Shown piece after piece: positions 60,379 through 64,000 of a DNA stretch of 64,000 nucleotides (position 1 is its first letter; each line of letters begins with the position of its first letter). The notes under the pieces were generated by a model, which worked only from the letters and a program-made list of their open reading frames with translations, was not told the origin of the DNA and ran no database searches. Both the position numbers and the translations under genes were made by a program. This DNA is from WHSW01 sp963846165. Its GTDB lineage: Bacteria > Actinomycetota > Thermoleophilia > Solirubrobacterales > 70-9. The DNA lies in NCBI GenBank assembly GCA_963846165.1, contig CAWJUU010000005.1, forward strand, positions 372,001-436,000, given 5' to 3'.

Positions 60379-61127
60379 CCGAGACCGCCACAGAAGCGCG
60401 GCCGGCCGAGCCCGGGGCGGAGGTCCGTCTGAGCGACGTCGGGGTGCGGTTCGACTTCGATCGACGCGGACGCGTGGTGACACCCGTCCTAAGCTACGTA
60501 CGCCGGGTTCGCGACACGGCGTGGGGCCTGCGCGGGATCGACCTGCACCTCGAGCGGGGGTCGGGCCTCGCCATCGTCGGTCCCACGGGATCGGGCAAGA
60601 CGACGCTGCTTCGGGTGCTGGCCGGGGTACTGGCGCCGGATGCGGGCGAGATTCGGACCCGCGGCCGAACCGGCGCCCTGCTTGCCACCGAGGTCGGGCT
60701 CCAGGCACTGCTGACCGGCAGGGAGGCCGCGCTCCTGCTCACGGTCCTGGCCGGGCTGCCGTTGACCGAGGCGCGGGCGTCGATCGAGGCCCTGAAGCAG
60801 CAAACCCGGCTCGGGGACGCGTTCGAGCGCCCGATCCACACCTATTCGCAGGGCATGCGCGCCCGGCTTCACCTGGCCTCGATCCAGGCGGCCGCGCCCG
60901 AGGTCCTGCTGCTCGACGAGGTCTTCGAGGCGCTCGACCACGAGTTCCGCGGGATCGTCGAGGAGTACGGCCGCCAGCTCCGGGCTCAGGGGGGAGTCGT
61001 GGTCGCGGCCGGCCACGATCACGCCGCCCTGGAGCGGATCTGCCCGCGCGCGCTCTGGCTCGACGCCGGCCGGGTGCGCGAGGAGGGGGAGTTCGCCGCC
61101 GTGATCGCCGCCTATCGGGCGGCGTAG
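60375..61127 (+). CDS. ABC transporter ATP-binding protein (Wzt/TagH-like)
   Basis: The 250-residue ATPase starts at ATG 60375, overlapping the permease stop. It has LAIVGPTGSGKTTLLRVLAG (Walker A), IHTYSQGMRARLHLASIQ (signature), EVLLLDEVFEAL (Walker B) and VVVAAGHDHAALERICPRAL (H-loop; the His sits in AAGHDH). The long insertion before the core (DRRGRVVTPVLSYVRRVRDT) resembles the Y-loop region of polysaccharide exporters. It lacks the C-terminal carbohydrate-binding domain of O-antigen Wzt. It converges on the glycosyltransferase gene with a 16-base overlap. Confidence 0.88.
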   Translation: MTETATEARPAEPGAEVRLSDVGVRFDFDRRGRVVTPVLSYVRRVRDTAWGLRGIDLHLERGSGLAIVGPTGSGKTTLLRVLAGVLAPDAGEIRTRGRTGALLATEVGLQALLTGREAALLLTVLAGLPLTEARASIEALKQQTRLGDAFERPIHTYSQGMRARLHLASIQAAAPEVLLLDEVFEALDHEFRGIVEEYGRQLRAQGGVVVAAGHDHAALERICPRALWLDAGRVREEGEFAAVIAAYRAA

Positions 61128-62305
61128 CGCTCGACCAGATCGGCCCCGCGGCGCGCGCCGTCGTTCTCCAGGCTCCAGGCGGCGAACTCGCCGGCGCGAG
61201 CGGCGAAGCGCGAGTCGGCGAGTAGCCTCCTCACGCTCCAGCGAAGCGGTCTCGCTCCGAGCAGCCGCCTCGGGAGCACCAGCCCGGCGCCCGCCCAGGC
61301 CGCCCGGATGCCGTTCTCGGGCTGGTCGGCGCCCGCCGGGCAGACGAGCAGCGGGACGCCCTCGACGAGCGCTCTCGCCACGGTCCCATGCCCGCCGCTG
61401 GTGATCATCAGCGAGGTGGCGGGTAGTGCCTGCGAGAACGAGACCCAGTCGACGACGGCGGCGTTCTCGGGCACCGGCCCGGACCACTTCCCCAGGGCCC
61501 CGCTGGTGGTCGCCAGGACCCTGACGGGCTCGTCGCAGAGCGCCTCGAGCGCGGTCCGGACCAGGGTCATCTCCGGGTCCTGGGCGGTGCTGGCGGCGAC
61601 CACGACCAGCGGCAGATCGCCCTCGGGCAACTCGACCTCAGGGTGGCGGAGCTCGAACAGCATCGGCCCGGTGACGTGCACGTGGGCCGGCCAGCGGCGC
61701 GGGTACTCGAGCTGGGGGAAGGTCGCCACCAGGGCAAGGCCATCGCTGATCGCCCCGAAGAAGCGCTCGATCGGCGCCAGCCCGAGCTCGGCGCGCGCCT
61801 GGTTGAGGTCTGCGGCGCCCGCGGCGCATCCGCGGATCGACGGATGGACGGGCAAGTCGCCAGACCGCCGCCCCGATCGGAGTCCGCGGAGCGCGGAACC
61901 CGGCCGGGAACGGCGGCCGTCCCGGCTCCGACACCGGGTAGGGGTGATGAATCAGGCTCGCCCGCCGCACCCCGGCCTTCTCGGCGGCGAGCGCGGGCGC
62001 CAGCGTGAACAGGTCACTGACGACGATGTCGGGATCGAACTCGGTCATCGTCGGCGCCAGCGAGCGCGCCGCCTCGGCGACCGTCGTGCCGTCGCCGTCG
62101 GCGCCCGGCGCAACGACGCGCTCGGGGGCACTCGCGAAGCTCGACCCCGAGCTCGTCGACCACGTCGCGCCATCGCTCCGACGTCGCCACCAGCACCTCG
62201 TGATCGCGCTCACGAAGCCGTCGAGCCAGTGCCAGCACCGGGGTCGACGTGGCCGATCAGCCCGGCGGACCCCAACAGCGCCCGCACCGGCCTCCCTCCC
62301 TTCAT
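61112..62305 (-). pseudogene. MGT/UGT-type (GT1) glycosyltransferase, multiply frameshifted
   Basis: The start ATG overlaps the stop of the upstream paralogue (ATGA). Segments: MKGGRPVRALLGSAGLIGHV, then ALARRLRERDHEVLVATSER, then TMTEFDPDIVVSDLFTLAPA with ASLIHHPYPVSEPGRPPFPA, and finally an intact C-terminal frame (LPLVVVAASTAQDPEMTLVR; ITSGGHGTVARALVEGVPLL; VCPAGADQPENGIR). GGHGTVARAL-x-x-GVP and the PxGxDQxxN motif are the nucleotide-sugar donor site of macrolide-type glycosyltransferases. Breaks lie near 62235, 62110 and 61850. It shares a 287-bp block with its neighbour. Confidence 0.75.
61524..61810 (-). repeat. 287-bp direct repeat between the glycosyltransferase paralogues, copy 1
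   Basis: This is identical by eye to 62720-63007 except for one extra G in the second copy. Identity ends sharply on both sides. This copy reads in frame through LPLVVVAASTAQDPEM. Confidence 0.92.
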
Positions 62306-63535
62306 GCCCGCTCGCGCACGTAGCGATCGAGGAGCGTCGCGGCCCGCTCGCCGGAGGGATTCTGCCGGCCCCAGGCGGCGATCGCCTCGGCTCGGGCCCG
62401 AAATCGAGCATCGCCCAGCAGCCGCCGAACGCTCCAGCGCATCGGGCTCGGCGCGAGCAGGCGCCGCGGCAGCATCAGTCCCGCTCCGGCCCAGTCCACG
62501 CGGATGCCGTTCGCGGCCATGTCGCCGCCCCAGGGACAGACCAGGACCGGCGTCCCTTCGGCGAGCGCCCGCACGATGGTCCCGTGGCCCCCGCTGGAGA
62601 CCACCGCCGACGCAAGCGGCATGACCTGGGCGTATGAGACCCAGTCGACGACGGCGGCGTTCTCGGGCACCGGCTCTGTCCAGCTCCGCCCCTCGCGGTT
62701 GATCGTCACCAGCAACCTCACGGGCTCGTCGCAGAGCGCCTCGAGCGCGGTCCGGACCAGGGTCATCTCCGGGTCCTGGGCGGTGCTGGCGGCGACCAGC
62801 GACCAGCGGCAGATCGCCCTCGGGCAACTCGACCTCAGGGTGGCGGAGCTCGAACAGCATCGGCCCGGTGACGTGCACGTGGGCCGGCCAGCGGCGCGGG
62901 TACTCGAGCTGGGGGAAGGTCGCCACCAGGGCAAGGCCATCGCTGATCGCCCCGAAGAAGCGCTCGATCGGCGCCAGCCCGAGCTCGGCGCGCGCCTGGT
63001 TGAGGTCGCGGCGCCCCCCTTCGAGCCACCGGTCCGTCACCCGGCGTGTCGACCGCCACATTGCGGCCCCGAGCGGGCTGCGCGGAGGGCGGAGGCCCCA
63101 GGTGAAGAACGGCAGGCCAGGCGGCACGACCGGATACGGGTGGGGTATGAGGGTCGCTCGCGGGACCCCGGCGGACTCGGCGGCGAGCGCGGGGGTGAGC
63201 GTGAACAGGTCGCTGACGACGATGTCGGGATCGAACTCGGTCATCGTCGGCACGAGCGAGCGCGCCGCCTCGGCAAGCGTCGGGCCGCCGGGGGCGTCGC
63301 GGAGTCCCCCGAAGACCATCTGCTCGTCGGCGGGAGCGAATCCGGCTCCGATCTCCTCGACCGCGCCGCGCCAGCGCTCGAACGTCTCGACCAGCACCTC
63401 GTGCCCCTGGCGCCGGAGATCGCGGGCGAGGGCGAGCACCGGAAACGCGTGGCCGGCCCAGCCCACCGCGCCTAGCATGACCCTCGGCGGCCTCGAGCGG
63501 TCGTGGGGGTCCGGGCGCGGGACCGCGCCGCTCAT
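62302..63535 (-). pseudogene. MGT/UGT-type (GT1) glycosyltransferase, one frameshift
   Basis: MSGAVPRPDPHDRSRPPRVM, LGAVGWAGHAFPVLALARDL, TMTEFDPDIVVSDLFTLTPA, ATLIPHPYPVVPPGLPFFTW and RAELGLAPIERFFGAISDGL run without a break to about 62803, where one extra base (relative to the neighbouring copy) shifts the frame. The rest (VAASTAQDPEMTLVRTALEA; VVSSGGHGTIVRALAEGTPV; VCPWGGDMAANGIRVDWAGA) follows in the next frame. The restored enzyme of about 410 residues is a full GT1. Its ATG overlaps the stop of the upstream gene (ATGA). Confidence 0.8.
62720..63007 (-). repeat. 287-bp direct repeat between the glycosyltransferase paralogues, copy 2
   Basis: This is the partner of 61524-61810, about 1.2 kb away. 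The single inserted G (in GCGACCAGCGACCAG, near 62800) breaks the reading frame here. Confidence 0.92.
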
Positions 63536-64000
63536 CGATCGCTCGCTTGCCGGTTCGGCCACGCGGTGCCCGCGGTGGGCGCGCGCTTCAACCTGCGGCG
63601 GATCCCCGGCAGAGCGAGCGTGAGGTCGAGCCGAACTCGCTCCGCCTCCGCCGCGACCCCGGTTCGCAGCCGGCGCGGCAGCCGCTCGCCCGGAAACCGC
63701 ACCGGGACGTCCGGCCCGAGCAGCAGTCGGGTCAGCAATCGCGTGTAGGCGTTGCGCCGCACCGGCACCAGCCACGGCTTCAGCGACCAATGGTGCAGCA
63801 GGAAGGGCTCGGTCCGATCGCGGTAGGCGCAACGGAGGCCGGCCTCGTCGCGCACCCGAAGGCCCTTGAACGGGGGGCTGGGCGCGAGCCTGTGCTCGAG
63901 CGCCACGACCTCCTCCCCGCTCAGCCGCGAGCCGACGACGGCGTTGAGCACGTCCTGGTCGAGGTAGTAGAGCGGGTCGCTCTCCGATCCGCCTCCGACC
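63532..64000 (-). CDS. glycosyltransferase-like protein, C-terminal part (cut by window edge)
   Basis: The frame is open to the window edge: SDPLYYLDQDVLNAVVGSRL, PPFKGLRVRDEAGLRCAYRD, TEPFLLHHWSLKPWLVPVRR and NAYTRLLTRLLLGPDVPVRF, ending ASDR with the TGA overlapping the next ATG. The YYLDQDVLNAV segment and the later LHHWS (histidine of the metal site) resemble the C-terminal half of GT8-type glycosyltransferases. The N-terminal half with the DxD motif lies outside. It is the upstream partner of the two GT1 genes in one operon. Confidence 0.6.
   Translation of the reverse strand, partial: VGGGSESDPLYYLDQDVLNAVVGSRLSGEEVVALEHRLAPSPPFKGLRVRDEAGLRCAYRDRTEPFLLHHWSLKPWLVPVRRNAYTRLLTRLLLGPDVPVRFPGERLPRRLRTGVAAEAERVRLDLTLALPGIRRRLKRAPTAGTAWPNRQASDR

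Overview
This is high-GC bacterial DNA with genes packed closely on both strands. Many starts are GTG or TTG, genes in an operon often overlap by 1-4 bases (ATGA, TGATG), and promoters with recognisable -35/-10 boxes are rare. The gene content (F420/deazaflavin-type oxidoreductases, a BTAD regulator, an ECF sigma factor with a SnoaL tail, MMPL exporters, very short Flp-like prepilins, and the style of the secreted hypothetical proteins) points to an actinobacterium. Class Thermoleophilia (Solirubrobacterales-like) is my best guess, by inference only. I see no rRNA, tRNA, CRISPR array, insertion sequence or prophage.

1-25 kb is an accessory stretch of small catabolic, detoxification and regulatory genes: Ldh-type dehydrogenase, SnoaL proteins, alpha/beta hydrolases, VOC proteins, LLM and FAD oxidoreductases, LuxR/BTAD/GlxA regulators, two short prepilins and one ECF sigma factor. 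Many of them are broken by one-base indels. 25-37 kb holds an MMPL exporter, a membrane protein with a degenerate HD-GYP domain, secreted proteins, a duplicated small helical gene on either side of a rearrangement breakpoint, a RsbW-like ATPase, TrmO, and a long coiled-coil protein ending in a helix-hairpin-helix domain.

37-50 kb is more housekeeping-like: a class I/II-type deacetylase divergent from L-aspartate oxidase (NadB), a conserved Cys/His-rich hypothetical behind an unusual palindrome-rich promoter, hydantoinase/oxoprolinase subunits A and B, DUF1802, DUF1152, a JAMM protease with a zinc-ribbon membrane partner, and hypotheticals.

50-64 kb is a surface-glycan locus: two NDP-sugar epimerases, a GT2 glycosyltransferase, a large polytopic membrane protein, four SAM methyltransferases in a row, a GLF/amine-oxidase-like FAD enzyme, an ABC-2 exporter (permease plus ATPase), two MGT-type glycosyltransferases that share a 287-bp near-identical block, and a glycosyltransferase cut by the window edge. 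Together they look like a pathway that builds, O-methylates and exports a glycan or glycolipid.

One property affects the whole window. About twenty genes contain frameshifts whose two sides still read as well-conserved protein, often at a short homopolymer, while neighbouring genes are intact. Either the source sequence has uncorrected indels or the region is decaying. I annotate such loci as pseudogenes spanning the full ancestral reading frame and say where the frame breaks.
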